From NCBI GenBank assembly GCA_026931325.1, contig JAIXLO010000044.1:1-64000 (forward strand): a DNA stretch of 64,000 nt, written 5' to 3'. The translations under genes and the position numbers were made by a program. Of this stretch, positions 1 to 9,545 are shown in pieces; the stretch's first letter is position 1, and every line of letters starts with the position of its first letter. Source of the DNA: Chitinophagales bacterium. Lineage in GTDB: Bacteria > Bacteroidota > Bacteroidia > Chitinophagales > Chitinophagaceae. Below the pieces are notes generated by a model that searched no databases, was not told where the DNA came from, and worked only from the letters and a program-made list of their open reading frames with translations.

Positions 1-74
1 CAACAGGCACTTACTTTGTAGAAATCATAGACAGCAAAGGCAATAGAACAACAGAGAAGTTAATTAAGCAATAA
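1..74 (+). CDS. C-terminal end of a T9SS type A sorting-domain protein (5' truncated by window edge)
   Basis: Reading from base 3, the frame encodes TGTYFVEIIDSKGNRTTEK followed by LIKQ and a TAA stop at 72-74. The pattern G-T-Y-F-V-x-I-x-D, then a basic stretch ending the protein a few residues later, is the last strand of the type A (Por) secretion-system sorting domain of Bacteroidota, which directs proteins through the outer membrane by the type IX system. Only this tail is inside the window, so the cargo part is unknown. Two hairpins follow within 190 bases and probably end its transcript. Confidence 0.75.
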   Translation, partial: TGTYFVEIIDSKGNRTTEKLIKQ

Positions 75-159
75 GTGGATTTGAATTGAATTTAAATCAA
101 TAGAAATTGTATATAAAACAAAGTGATAAATTAATTGAAATTCTTTGAAGAAAAAACAT

Positions 160-196
160 AAAGTATTATAATAATCTAATTGAGTTATAATACTTT
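160..196 (+). terminator. Hairpin downstream of T9SS gene, possible terminator
   Basis: A perfect 12-bp stem is formed by AAAGTATTATAA (160-171) and TTATAATACTTT (185-196) around a 13-nt loop, followed by ATTT. The stem is almost pure A/T and the following T run is short, so it could be a weak or bidirectional terminator. Confidence 0.4.
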
Positions 197-223
197 ATTT
201 ACCTCTTTTCACTACCAATTACT

Positions 224-256
224 AATAGTTTAGTACCAAATACTAAACTATTTTTT
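224..256 (+). terminator. Rho-independent-type terminator
   Basis: AATAGTTTAGTA (224-235) pairs perfectly with TACTAAACTATT (241-252) around a CCAAA loop, and the 3' arm runs into TTTTTT (251-256). This is the usual stem plus T-run arrangement, 150 bases after the T9SS gene stop. The G+C content of the stem is low. Confidence 0.55.
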
Positions 257-512
257 ATTGCATAAATAGCAAACCTACCTTTATATTTCAATCCTACCAA
301 AATGCAGAGTATTGAAATATTAATAATGCTCATTAATCAATTAATTATTTATGTAACTAATAAATTACCTGTAAAAGCTATAGCTAAAATCATTACTGCA
401 GTTGCTGAAAAAATAGAGAAGATTTATTTAAATAAAGGTAAAAATTTAATTTTTTTTATTTCTTTTTCCAATAAAAACTATTGCTTAAAAATAATTCATG
501 GAGGCATTGTTT

Positions 513-2198
513 ATGCTCAAAAAATATAAATATCAATTAATTATTTTAGTATTTACTAATATACTTTTTACTGCTATTGGTGCACAGGATATACAACAAA
601 TTGCAAAGCAAAAACCTATACAATTAACAGGCAATTTTAATGCAAGAATAATTAATTATTTTGCAAGTGGCATCAATGCAAGACGTCAGCCATTTTCTTG
701 GTTTGTTGGCGGAAATGCTACATTGAAATTATATGGCATTGATATTCCTTTTAGTGTTAGTTTAAGTGAGCAAAATAGAAGTTTTAGTCAGCCTTTTAAT
801 CAATTTGGGTTAAGCCCTTCTTACAAATGGATTACTGTTCATGCAGGATACAGAAATTTATCTTTTTCTCCTTACACTTTAGACGGCTATACAATGTTAG
901 GAATAGGAGTTGAATTAAAACCCAAAAAATTCAATTTCTCTATTATGCATGGAAGACTAAATAGAGCAACAACATTAGATACAACTCTCGGTACACTACA
1001 ACCTTTTTCATTTAGTAGAAAAGGTACTGCAATTAAAATGGGTGTTGGTAATGATAGAAACTATATTTCTCTTAGTGCTATAAAAGCAATGGATGATAGC
1101 TCAAGTGTAAACTTTAGTCAAACTTTAAAACAGAGTGTGAGAGCTGCTGCCAATACTGCTGCTTCAGTTGCTATAAGAAAAGAATTATTTAAAACCGTAT
1201 TTTTTGAAGGAGATGCTGCTGTTAGTATTTATACAAATGATATAGGTAGTAATCTTCCTTTAAGTGATAGTACTGGATGGATAAAAAAAGTAGCCAACAT
1301 TATAGTTATTAATGGCACTTCACAGTTTAATACAGCATATAGAGCAGCTGCTGGTTATATAGGAAAAAAATTCTCTTTAAAAGCAGAATATAAAAATATT
1401 AGCCCTGATTATAAATCTATGGGAGTTTATTATTTTAATACTGATATAGAGAGTATAACTATTAACCCCTCATTCAACATAAAAAATAAAGTAATTTTTA
1501 ATGGAAGTATAGGCACTCAAAAAGATAATACAAGAAAGCAAAAAGAAGCTACTACTAAAAGGCTTATTCTAATGAGTAATATAATTTTAAATTTTTCAAA
1601 TAAATTTGGTATAGATATTAATGTTACTAATTATTCTGCTAATTCAACTCCTGTAGTTGTTCAAGTACAAAAGAAATATTTACTTACTCAAAACAATAAT
1701 AATCTAAGTATTTCACCTCGTTATGTTATAAGCAATGCTAATGGAAATCATGTGATAGTTGCCTCTTTTAATAGAGCTTCATTATCAGATAAAAATGATC
1801 AAACAAGTACGGTAAATGATATTATAACTAACGTTTGGTTATTAAATTATTCAAGAAATATTTATAAAAAAGCAATGGGTTACACTATATCTATAAATAA
1901 AACAACCAATACTTTTAGTGCTGGAACATTTAATAATATTGGTGCTACTGTATCGGTAAATAAAAATTGGCTAAAAAATAAATTACAGACAATTGCTTCA
2001 GTCAATTTTACCAACAGTAAAAGTGCAACTGATAATAGCAATTATATAACAGCACAACTTGAAGCTAATGTATCATTACTGAAACCTGGTAAATTAAATT
2101 TTAGATATTCATTATTAAGTAATAGCCCACAAGGAACTACAACTGCTCAAAAATTTATTGAAAACACATTTGAGTTAGGTTATAGTTATAGTTTTTAA
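513..2198 (+). CDS. Outer-membrane beta-barrel protein, unknown function
   Basis: The protein (561 aa from the ATG at 513) begins MLKKYKYQLIILVFTNILF and has a signal peptide ending near A-I-G-A-Q. An in-frame ATG at 498 is possible, but GGAGG at 500-504 sits 8 bases before the ATG at 513 and the signal peptide starts cleanly there, so I prefer 513. The mature part is built of alternating, Ser/Asn-rich beta strands without cysteines and ends FELGYSYSF; a terminal Phe on an aromatic-alternating strand is typical of BAM-folded outer-membrane proteins. The stop is only 31 bases before the giant surface protein at 2230, so they are probably co-transcribed. This suggests the barrel may export or anchor its partner, but that is inference. 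No known family was recognised. Confidence 0.7.
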   Translation: MLKKYKYQLIILVFTNILFTAIGAQDIQQIAKQKPIQLTGNFNARIINYFASGINARRQPFSWFVGGNATLKLYGIDIPFSVSLSEQNRSFSQPFNQFGLSPSYKWITVHAGYRNLSFSPYTLDGYTMLGIGVELKPKKFNFSIMHGRLNRATTLDTTLGTLQPFSFSRKGTAIKMGVGNDRNYISLSAIKAMDDSSSVNFSQTLKQSVRAAANTAASVAIRKELFKTVFFEGDAAVSIYTNDIGSNLPLSDSTGWIKKVANIIVINGTSQFNTAYRAAAGYIGKKFSLKAEYKNISPDYKSMGVYYFNTDIESITINPSFNIKNKVIFNGSIGTQKDNTRKQKEATTKRLILMSNIILNFSNKFGIDINVTNYSANSTPVVVQVQKKYLLTQNNNNLSISPRYVISNANGNHVIVASFNRASLSDKNDQTSTVNDIITNVWLLNYSRNIYKKAMGYTISINKTTNTFSAGTFNNIGATVSVNKNWLKNKLQTIASVNFTNSKSATDNSNYITAQLEANVSLLKPGKLNFRYSLLSNSPQGTTTAQKFIENTFELGYSYSF

Positions 2199-2229
2199 AA
2201 TTAACTAACCTTATTTAAAAGATATAGAT

Positions 2230-5200
2230 ATGAAAAAGATTTTATTATTATGCTTTGTTTTACCTATACTTTCTTCACTAAAAGCACAGTTGGTAAATGT
2301 AAACATAGCTATTACTCCACCATATTCTTCAAGAATAAGTGATTATGCTAATAACCCTGGTAAAATAATTTTAACTCTTACAACAGCCAATTCAGGCCCA
2401 GTAGTTGCAGAGCCAAGAGTGTTATTAAAAGTTACTATTAAAGGAGATAATGGAATTATTTTATCTACTAAAAATAACTATATCCCTTCTCAACCAATAA
2501 TTGTACAATCCAATGCTCCTAAGGTTGTAGATATACAAACTATCAGTGAGTTGTTTGACATTAATTCTCTTTCTATTCAAGGAATTACAGAAAAAGAAAT
2601 TACAGAAAAAGGTGGTTTGCCTGAAGGTAATTATCAATTTTGTGTAAGAGCATTTTTGTATGATAACCCAAATATTCCAGCATCTGCAGAAAGCCCAGCA
2701 GGTTGCACTTATGTTAGATTAACTGAATTAGACCCCCCATTATTAATTAAGCCATTTGATAAAGAAGAAATTGTACAAATGGGTGTTCAGAATTTAATTT
2801 TTTCTTGGAGTATTTCACCTGGAGCAGAACCAGGTACTCAATACCTTTTTAGAATGATAGAAATGTTAGATCCTTCTAAAAATCCAAATGATGCTATGAA
2901 TGCTCGTACAACACCTGCATTTTTTGAAACTATTACTTATTCTAACATACTTTTATATGGACCATCAGAGCCCACTTTAGTTGCAGGAAGAAAGTATGCA
3001 TGGTCTGTAACTGCTCTTCCAGGTGTTAGAGGAACTGCTTATAAAAATAATGGAAGAAGTGAAGTAAGAAGTTTTACCTATAAATTACCAAGTACCACTT
3101 TTAATACATTTGCAAAATTAAGTTTTATTATCCCAAACAAAAAACTTACAGAGTATAAAATAAGCAACTCTAAACCCTTATTACTTTCTTGGAATTGGTT
3201 TGATGATAATGCAAAACAAGATACTGTACAAGTAAATGATACAGCCTATAAAAAATATGGAGCAACAAAATATATTATTACAATAAAAGGTATTTCAAAA
3301 CCATCAAACAATCAGCAAACAGATAAAAACTTTAATAAATCATATACTATAACAATTAATAATAACACACTTTCCTCTAAGCTACAACTCACACAAAAAG
3401 AAATTTTAGATGCTGGTATGAAACTAAATTATTGGTACAATGCCACTGTAGAATCTTTTGACGTAAATAATAATAGCATAGCTAAAGAGCAAAGTGTAGA
3501 TTTTAAATTAACCAATGCAATAGAAGAAACACCTTCTTTAATAACCAATATAAAAGGAACAATAAAATATGATTATTATGGAAAACCCAATTTGTATAAT
3601 GCATCAAATACTCCAATAGAGGTTAGAGCTTTGAGACCATTTAGTTCAGATGCAATTGAATTTCCACAAATAGTTTTGGGCAATGTTAGCTATAATATTA
3701 TTGCTACACAAGTAACTAATACCAAAAAAGACGGCTCTTTTGAAACAAATATTAAAATACCAAAAAACCTTTCAGATAAAGATTTAGTATTTCAAATAAA
3801 ATCATTAAATGCTTATTATTACAGCGACTCTTTTCCTACTATAAAACAAAAGCTAACCAAGGATTCAACATTTATCATCTTTGGACAATTAGTTGCTAAA
3901 ACTTTTGCTTACACTTTAAATGTTGAAGTAGAAAAATTTTACCCTGCATACAGTATAAAACAAGACGCTGATGGAAACCTTTCTATTGCTTTAGATACAT
4001 CCAAGCAACAGTTTGATTATGTATATGATAAAGAAAAAGGAATGATTTATAAAAGTTCTATACAAAAGCCAGAAGCTGGAATTAATATGTTATTATTTAG
4101 AAAAAATAAAAACAATTATGTACCACCTATTGAAGGACAATTAACAGAATCAAGCAATACAACAGGTTTTGTAATAGTAGCACAAGGAGTAACAACTATT
4201 GAAAAGAAAAATGGAAAAGATATAGCTCTTGTAAAATTCAATAACCTATTAAGCAATATTTATCAAGGAGATGAATATTTTTTAGTTGCAGTAAATGCTA
4301 AGAATATCAAAGAAGGAAACACATCTGGTAAAATTATTGTTGATGGTAAAGAAGTCCCATTAAAATCATTAGCTATTAATAATGAAGAAAATTTTGCTGA
4401 AGAAAAAATGATACAAATTGTTCTTCCTCCTAAAGGTTTGATAGCAAAAAATTTTACATCAATGTTATACCGAACTATAAATACTGTTTATAACATTACT
4501 TCAAAAAAACCTCCTACATCTTTAGTAAAAGGAAGAATAATGTATCAATGGCATGGAGATAAAAAAGGAATATTAAGACCTTATGCTAATCAGAAATTTA
4601 AAATTGTAGTAGATTATTTAGCAGATGGAAGTTCTGTTGCATCTACTATAGTTTCTAGTGATAAAAATTCAACTACTGTTACTGAAAGATTTTTTGTACC
4701 AGAAAAAGGAAATCCTACAAGTGATGGTATGCAATTGTCAGATTATGGAAAAACAATGGCTATTGGAAAAACAGATGCACAAGGAAATTTTGAATTAGAA
4801 GTAATAAATCTCAATCCAAAAGGAAGTATTGGAAAAGGAAAAATTGTAGAAAAAAGTTGGACTGCCACTGATCCAGGTTTTAAAAACACAAAGGATCCTG
4901 GATTAGATATTGGTGGTGGTAAAGGAATTAAACAACAAGTTAGTAACCCTGGTGATAATTTTTCACAAATAATGCATGGCAGTAATTGGATGGGAAATAA
5001 CCAAATGCCTGGAGGTAGTAGTAGCTTAAACTTAACCAACTTAATGAACAAAACATCTCAAGGATTTATGAATAGTGGTAATGGCAATAAAGGATTTTCT
5101 TATAATACCAATACAGGCTTTACAGAAATTAGTGGTGCAGCAGATATTGGAAACAAATCTGGTGGCTTTAAAGGAGGAGCATTTGGTGGACCAAATATTA

Positions 5201-6978
5201 ATGAAGAAGAATTTTTATCAACTAATCAGCAAAACAATTTATCCAATACTGTTTTTGATAAAACCTTAACTGATGAAATAGAGGTTCAAAATTTTGAACG
5301 TGTATTTAGAATTGCTCCTGACAATATGTTTCTTTCTCCTTCTGTTCAATCATTTATTGTACAACCATTCCAAGCATCTAATACTGGCAATTTTACTTCT
5401 AAAGTGAAAGAAACTACTAAAATTGTTACAGCAAAAGAAAACAAAACACTATTATCTGGGATGAAGGTAACAGTGTTCAGAAGATTAGAAGACAAATCAT
5501 CTATTCTTCCAATTGGAGAAGGAGATGGTTTATATACTCAAAAAAAATTAATCAACCCAGAATATAACAGTGAATCAGGAGTTTATTATGGTGCTAACTT
5601 ACAAAAGTTGGATAAACAGAATATTTATAATACAACTTTTGAACAATTATGGAGTGGTGTAGTAACTGATAAAGATGGAAAAGTTGAACTCCCACTATTA
5701 TTACAAGGCTATAATTATTATATACAAGTTTGCAGCGATCCAACGCAAGGAACAAATTTTTATCAATCATACTTCACTACAACTGGCAACTCAAGTAATA
5801 TTATTGCTAATATGCAACCAATTACAAGTCGTGTATTTGTAAGAGTATTAGACAATGCAACACAAAAAGCCATACCTTATGCAAAAGTTAGTACAGGTTT
5901 TTCTTCAACTATTACAGATGAAAATGGTTATACAGAAATAAAAGTAAATGACCCTATATTAAATACAATTATTAAAAAAGACAATGATGCTGTAACACTT
6001 TATGCTTCCTCAACAGGTTATAACAGCGAAAGCAGAAAAATAACTTTTGCAAAACTAAAAGGCTTCCAACAAAGTATTATTTTATCATTAAACCCTGGTA
6101 AAACATTAACAGGAAGAATTATAAGCAAAGATGAAAATAACAAAGCTGTACAAGCATACATTAAAACAAAAGAAGGAGCTATTGTAGAAACTGATGCTAA
6201 TGGGAATTTTAAAATTGCTGCATTAAACAAAGAAAACTTACAACTACAAGTAATACCAAAAGATGTAGCTTATTTTGATACTACTATTATTGTTCCAAAA
6301 TCAGCAACTGCATTAAATAATATTGGAGTATATCGTAAAAAACATAGAATTCGTTTTACCATTCAAGATGCAGACGATAAAAAGGCTATTAATGCTTGCA
6401 CTATACAGTTAGGAGATAATACTGTTAAAACAAATGCCTTTGGCTTTGCAGATTTTATTTTTGAAAATGTATCTATCAATAACTACACATGTATTATAAG
6501 AGGCCCACAAGGAGATAACTATATCCCTATTTCTGTAAATATTAAAAATGAAGAATCAACAACATATCAATATTATAACATAAAATTAGAAAAAGGTAGT
6601 GAAATAAGTGGTACTGTAAAATTAGATGGGCAACCTATAAAAAATGCTAAAGTTTATATTGAATATAATAACCAATCATTTTATTATGGCAGTAATAATG
6701 GATTATCAAATGATGTAAATTTAAATACAGCCTTCACTAATTCGCAAGGATTATTTTCATTAAAAGGAATTCCTGTAAACAATAAACAAATAAATATTAT
6801 TGCAGTATTAGACACCAACTTTACAGTAAATGGAGATAATCAAACAATAAATATTGTACATAAAAAAGCAACTGCTAATTTGAATCTTTCTCGTTATGAT
6901 AATATGCTTATTACCCATATTATGGGCTTCCCATTAACTGTAGAAAAATTGAAAAAGGCTCAAAAGCAGATGAAGTAA
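2230..6978 (+). CDS. Giant surface protein, N-terminal part (frame interrupted near 6945)
   Basis: This 1582-aa frame starts MKKILLLCFVLPILSSLKAQ, a clear signal peptide. Residues 25-280 resemble large envelope proteins of Bacteroidota with an FN3-like domain (WSVTAL motif); I considered a relation to TANFOR-domain proteins but cannot confirm it. From about residue 1190 onward there are repeated carboxypeptidase-regulatory-like (CnaB-type) modules recognisable by V-x-D-x-x-T-x-K-A-I-P-x-A-x-V and D-x-N-G-x patterns. A Gly/Asn/Ser-rich low-complexity stretch lies at about residues 885-1000. The frame stops after KKAQKQMK, but the same protein clearly continues in the -1 frame up to 9533, so the intact product would be near 2430 aa. 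No T9SS sorting domain was found. It lies 31 bases after a barrel gene and upstream of an FN3-like gene. Confidence 0.75.
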   Translation: MKKILLLCFVLPILSSLKAQLVNVNIAITPPYSSRISDYANNPGKIILTLTTANSGPVVAEPRVLLKVTIKGDNGIILSTKNNYIPSQPIIVQSNAPKVVDIQTISELFDINSLSIQGITEKEITEKGGLPEGNYQFCVRAFLYDNPNIPASAESPAGCTYVRLTELDPPLLIKPFDKEEIVQMGVQNLIFSWSISPGAEPGTQYLFRMIEMLDPSKNPNDAMNARTTPAFFETITYSNILLYGPSEPTLVAGRKYAWSVTALPGVRGTAYKNNGRSEVRSFTYKLPSTTFNTFAKLSFIIPNKKLTEYKISNSKPLLLSWNWFDDNAKQDTVQVNDTAYKKYGATKYIITIKGISKPSNNQQTDKNFNKSYTITINNNTLSSKLQLTQKEILDAGMKLNYWYNATVESFDVNNNSIAKEQSVDFKLTNAIEETPSLITNIKGTIKYDYYGKPNLYNASNTPIEVRALRPFSSDAIEFPQIVLGNVSYNIIATQVTNTKKDGSFETNIKIPKNLSDKDLVFQIKSLNAYYYSDSFPTIKQKLTKDSTFIIFGQLVAKTFAYTLNVEVEKFYPAYSIKQDADGNLSIALDTSKQQFDYVYDKEKGMIYKSSIQKPEAGINMLLFRKNKNNYVPPIEGQLTESSNTTGFVIVAQGVTTIEKKNGKDIALVKFNNLLSNIYQGDEYFLVAVNAKNIKEGNTSGKIIVDGKEVPLKSLAINNEENFAEEKMIQIVLPPKGLIAKNFTSMLYRTINTVYNITSKKPPTSLVKGRIMYQWHGDKKGILRPYANQKFKIVVDYLADGSSVASTIVSSDKNSTTVTERFFVPEKGNPTSDGMQLSDYGKTMAIGKTDAQGNFELEVINLNPKGSIGKGKIVEKSWTATDPGFKNTKDPGLDIGGGKGIKQQVSNPGDNFSQIMHGSNWMGNNQMPGGSSSLNLTNLMNKTSQGFMNSGNGNKGFSYNTNTGFTEISGAADIGNKSGGFKGGAFGGPNINEEEFLSTNQQNNLSNTVFDKTLTDEIEVQNFERVFRIAPDNMFLSPSVQSFIVQPFQASNTGNFTSKVKETTKIVTAKENKTLLSGMKVTVFRRLEDKSSILPIGEGDGLYTQKKLINPEYNSESGVYYGANLQKLDKQNIYNTTFEQLWSGVVTDKDGKVELPLLLQGYNYYIQVCSDPTQGTNFYQSYFTTTGNSSNIIANMQPITSRVFVRVLDNATQKAIPYAKVSTGFSSTITDENGYTEIKVNDPILNTIIKKDNDAVTLYASSTGYNSESRKITFAKLKGFQQSIILSLNPGKTLTGRIISKDENNKAVQAYIKTKEGAIVETDANGNFKIAALNKENLQLQVIPKDVAYFDTTIIVPKSATALNNIGVYRKKHRIRFTIQDADDKKAINACTIQLGDNTVKTNAFGFADFIFENVSINNYTCIIRGPQGDNYIPISVNIKNEESTTYQYYNIKLEKGSEISGTVKLDGQPIKNAKVYIEYNNQSFYYGSNNGLSNDVNLNTAFTNSQGLFSLKGIPVNNKQINIIAVLDTNFTVNGDNQTINIVHKKATANLNLSRYDNMLITHIMGFPLTVEKLKKAQKQMK

Positions 6979-9533
6979 AAGTTACAGGAACTATTAGATG
7001 GTCTAAAGCAATAAGCAATTTTAAATGGATACAAGGAAATGATATTCTTAGAATTGCAGATGTTACATTTAAAGCACAAAACGTACAAGGAAAAAAAATA
7101 GGAGTTCCTGTTAATGATGTTGTACCAATTGAAGGGATAAGTAGTCTTAAACTTTCTTATTTAAATAAATACAATATTAATTTATCTTCAATAGCCACAA
7201 AACAAGGAGGTGTATTAATTCCTCAAGAAATAACACTATTAAAACAAAACGATTATGGTATAATAGAAGGATATTTACAAATTATAGATAATAGCTTTAA
7301 CTATCCATCATCATACATCAACTTTACCAATAAAGAACAATTTTATTTAGCAGAAATTAAAAACAACAATATTCAAACAAATATTCAAGCTATTAAAAGT
7401 GCTGTATCCATTACAGATGCAAATAATACAAGCAAATCTGGTAAGCTCGATATTGCTATAAATGCTCTCAATAATAATCAGCCATCTTCTTATTATTTAT
7501 CTAACAAAGAAGGACAAAATATATCATTCAAATTTATTGGCTTTGATGCTACAGCTAATGCCAAAAAAAGCTATTTAGCAAACGATGGAAAAATACATCT
7601 AAATATAAATATGAATTGCTCTATAGAAAACGCAACTCCTAAAAACTTTTCTGTAAATGCTGAAGATGTAGTATTAGACAATAACAATGTTTATGCAGCT
7701 TCTGGGACTACTCCTCTTGTACTACAATTAGAAAAATGGCAACTACAAGTTACCAACTGGAAACTTGATGTAAAAGAAGGAGGTATTTTAAGCAATAAAG
7801 GATTAATAAAAACTTCAGCTATTGATATTCCTTTCCAAAAATTTGTTTTAAGAAGTAATATGTTTTTAATAGATAGCTTTAATATTAAAGGATTAACATT
7901 AGGTGGTGGTATTCATCCTTTATCAAATGTTAATACAGACAATGCTTCATTAGTATATGATTTAAAAACAGGCAGCGATATGCAACCACATTGGCGTTTT
8001 AGCATTAGCAGCTCAGAAAAACCAATAGCTTCAATTAATAATTTGATGGGCTTAAATAAACCTATTAAACTAAATTATTTACAAACTATCAGTAATAATG
8101 AAACTGTTATGCAATTAATGCAAGAAACTACACCACACATTATTAACAACAATATTAAAGCACAATTCTCGCCTGAAATAATTACTAATGGTCCTAACTT
8201 CTTTGATATATATGGCTCTTTAAACATTAATTTACCAAGAGCAGGAGCAGTAGGTTTAACTATGAACTATACTAAACCACAATCTACATTACAAATGAAG
8301 TTTAAAAAAGTAAATTTAGATTTTCAAACAAAAGGGTTTATTCATTTTTATACGCCAAATCAAGCTGATGATAATATTCCAAATATAACAATTGATAATG
8401 CTAAAATAAATATTAAAGGAAAAGTTGTAGAAAAACCAAATAAGAGTTTTAATGAAGTAGATGCAGATTTATTTTCTTATGCAAATAATACAACTGTTGG
8501 CGAAATTGTTTTGCCTAAAAACTATGTAATGCAATTAAATAGTGAAGGAAATACTGCATCTAACAAAGGATATAAATTAATATTAACAGAAGGAGGTACA
8601 AAAGTTATTAATGGCGATTGGGATATTTTTTCCTATACAGGTATTATGCAAAGTAATAATACTTCTAAGGATAAAGGTATAGATAATGCAAAAATGACTT
8701 TTAAAGTATTAGGAGATGTAGAAGTAGGTGGTAAAGGAATGAAGATGGATGGTATTGAAACTCCATTTGGCGATATGATAATGACTTTTGATTTTGCTCA
8801 AAAAAGATTAATAGGCACTTTAGCAATGAACAATGTAATGCTTGGAACAAACACAGTTAATGGCACCATAGAAACACTTTTTGATCCTGCAGGTTTTTAT
8901 GTTGCAGGCGGAGGCAGTATAGATGTTTTGGGCATTCATCCAATAGTTGATGGAAAATATAACTTAGGAGTAATGTTGGGTAGTTATCCTCTCAATTCAA
9001 CATCAGACCATTTATGGCAAGTTGTAAATGCTTATAAAAAACCTGAAGTAGTAAATAACTGTTATATAACTAATATTATAAAACCAAGCAATAATAAATT
9101 TTCAGGCTTTTACTTTACTATTGATAGAGAAATAATTGATAAAAGTATTGACTTTGATTTCATTTTAGCATCAGGCTATGTTACTGCAAAAGCAATTTTA
9201 GGTGCCGATGTATATGCAAACTTTAGTAATGGACTTTCTGTAGGATTTGGAGCATTAGCTTATGCAAAAGCTACTGCTGGTATGAGTGCTCTTACAGGCA
9301 CATCTTTATCTGGTAGCTTAACAGCAAAAGGAAGATTAGATGCCTACAAAAACCCTAATGGCTTTACTATATCAGCTAATGTAGATTTAAGTTTTAAAGC
9401 TAAAATTTCTCAAAGCCTTATTGCTACAACTGTTTCTAAAGAAATTTCTGTTGGAGCAAGTGCACAATGCAAAAATGGAACTCAATTTAATTTTGAATTA
9501 ACAGATGGCAATAAAGCCGAAGATTGTAAATAA
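6948..9533 (+). CDS. Giant surface protein, C-terminal part (-1 frame continuation)
   Basis: The -1 frame reads I-E-K-G-S-K-A-D-E-V-K-V-T-G-T-I-R-W immediately after the point where the upstream frame loses sense, then stays open to the stop at 9531-9533. It has no ATG until 7611 (M-N-C-S), so without a frameshift only the last 640 residues could be translated from a conventional start. The content is beta-rich with repeated I/V-N-G-x and G-G-G motifs, including A-G-G-G-S-I-D-V-L-G, and ends in a Cys-containing tail (DGNKAEDCK). No sorting domain or transmembrane helix is present. The next gene starts 12 bases downstream. I read this as the C-terminal part of the 2230 gene split by a one-base loss (true mutation or sequencing error). 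Function is unknown; surface or secreted location is inferred from the signal peptide of the first part. Confidence 0.65.
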   Translation: MEKGSKADEVKVTGTIRWSKAISNFKWIQGNDILRIADVTFKAQNVQGKKIGVPVNDVVPIEGISSLKLSYLNKYNINLSSIATKQGGVLIPQEITLLKQNDYGIIEGYLQIIDNSFNYPSSYINFTNKEQFYLAEIKNNNIQTNIQAIKSAVSITDANNTSKSGKLDIAINALNNNQPSSYYLSNKEGQNISFKFIGFDATANAKKSYLANDGKIHLNINMNCSIENATPKNFSVNAEDVVLDNNNVYAASGTTPLVLQLEKWQLQVTNWKLDVKEGGILSNKGLIKTSAIDIPFQKFVLRSNMFLIDSFNIKGLTLGGGIHPLSNVNTDNASLVYDLKTGSDMQPHWRFSISSSEKPIASINNLMGLNKPIKLNYLQTISNNETVMQLMQETTPHIINNNIKAQFSPEIITNGPNFFDIYGSLNINLPRAGAVGLTMNYTKPQSTLQMKFKKVNLDFQTKGFIHFYTPNQADDNIPNITIDNAKINIKGKVVEKPNKSFNEVDADLFSYANNTTVGEIVLPKNYVMQLNSEGNTASNKGYKLILTEGGTKVINGDWDIFSYTGIMQSNNTSKDKGIDNAKMTFKVLGDVEVGGKGMKMDGIETPFGDMIMTFDFAQKRLIGTLAMNNVMLGTNTVNGTIETLFDPAGFYVAGGGSIDVLGIHPIVDGKYNLGVMLGSYPLNSTSDHLWQVVNAYKKPEVVNNCYITNIIKPSNNKFSGFYFTIDREIIDKSIDFDFILASGYVTAKAILGADVYANFSNGLSVGFGALAYAKATAGMSALTGTSLSGSLTAKGRLDAYKNPNGFTISANVDLSFKAKISQSLIATTVSKEISVGASAQCKNGTQFNFELTDGNKAEDCK

Positions 9534-9545
9534 CATCATTATAAT

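Larger units (their letters stand above)
75..512. other. Intergenic region with two hairpins
   Basis: This 438-base AT-rich gap separates the T9SS gene tail from the barrel/giant-protein cluster. It holds two perfect 12-bp hairpins (160-196 and 224-256), described separately. A 75-codon open frame at 302-529 lies here but overlaps the next gene out of frame and has no recognisable features, so I do not call it. No clear TAnnTTTG promoter box was found. Confidence 0.6.

Noticed and set aside
302..529. 75-codon open frame before the barrel gene
   Set aside because: It overlaps the barrel gene out of frame, is made of AT-rich hydrophobic low-complexity residues and covers the Shine-Dalgarno-like GGAGG of that gene.
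6018..6230. Open frame on the minus strand inside the giant surface protein
   Set aside because: It is antisense to a clear coding frame with consistent domain signatures and has no start context or motif.
6943..6957. Programmed -1 ribosomal frameshifting
   Set aside because: No X-XXY-YYZ heptamer in the right phase and no clear downstream pseudoknot; a simple one-base loss in an A run explains the data better.
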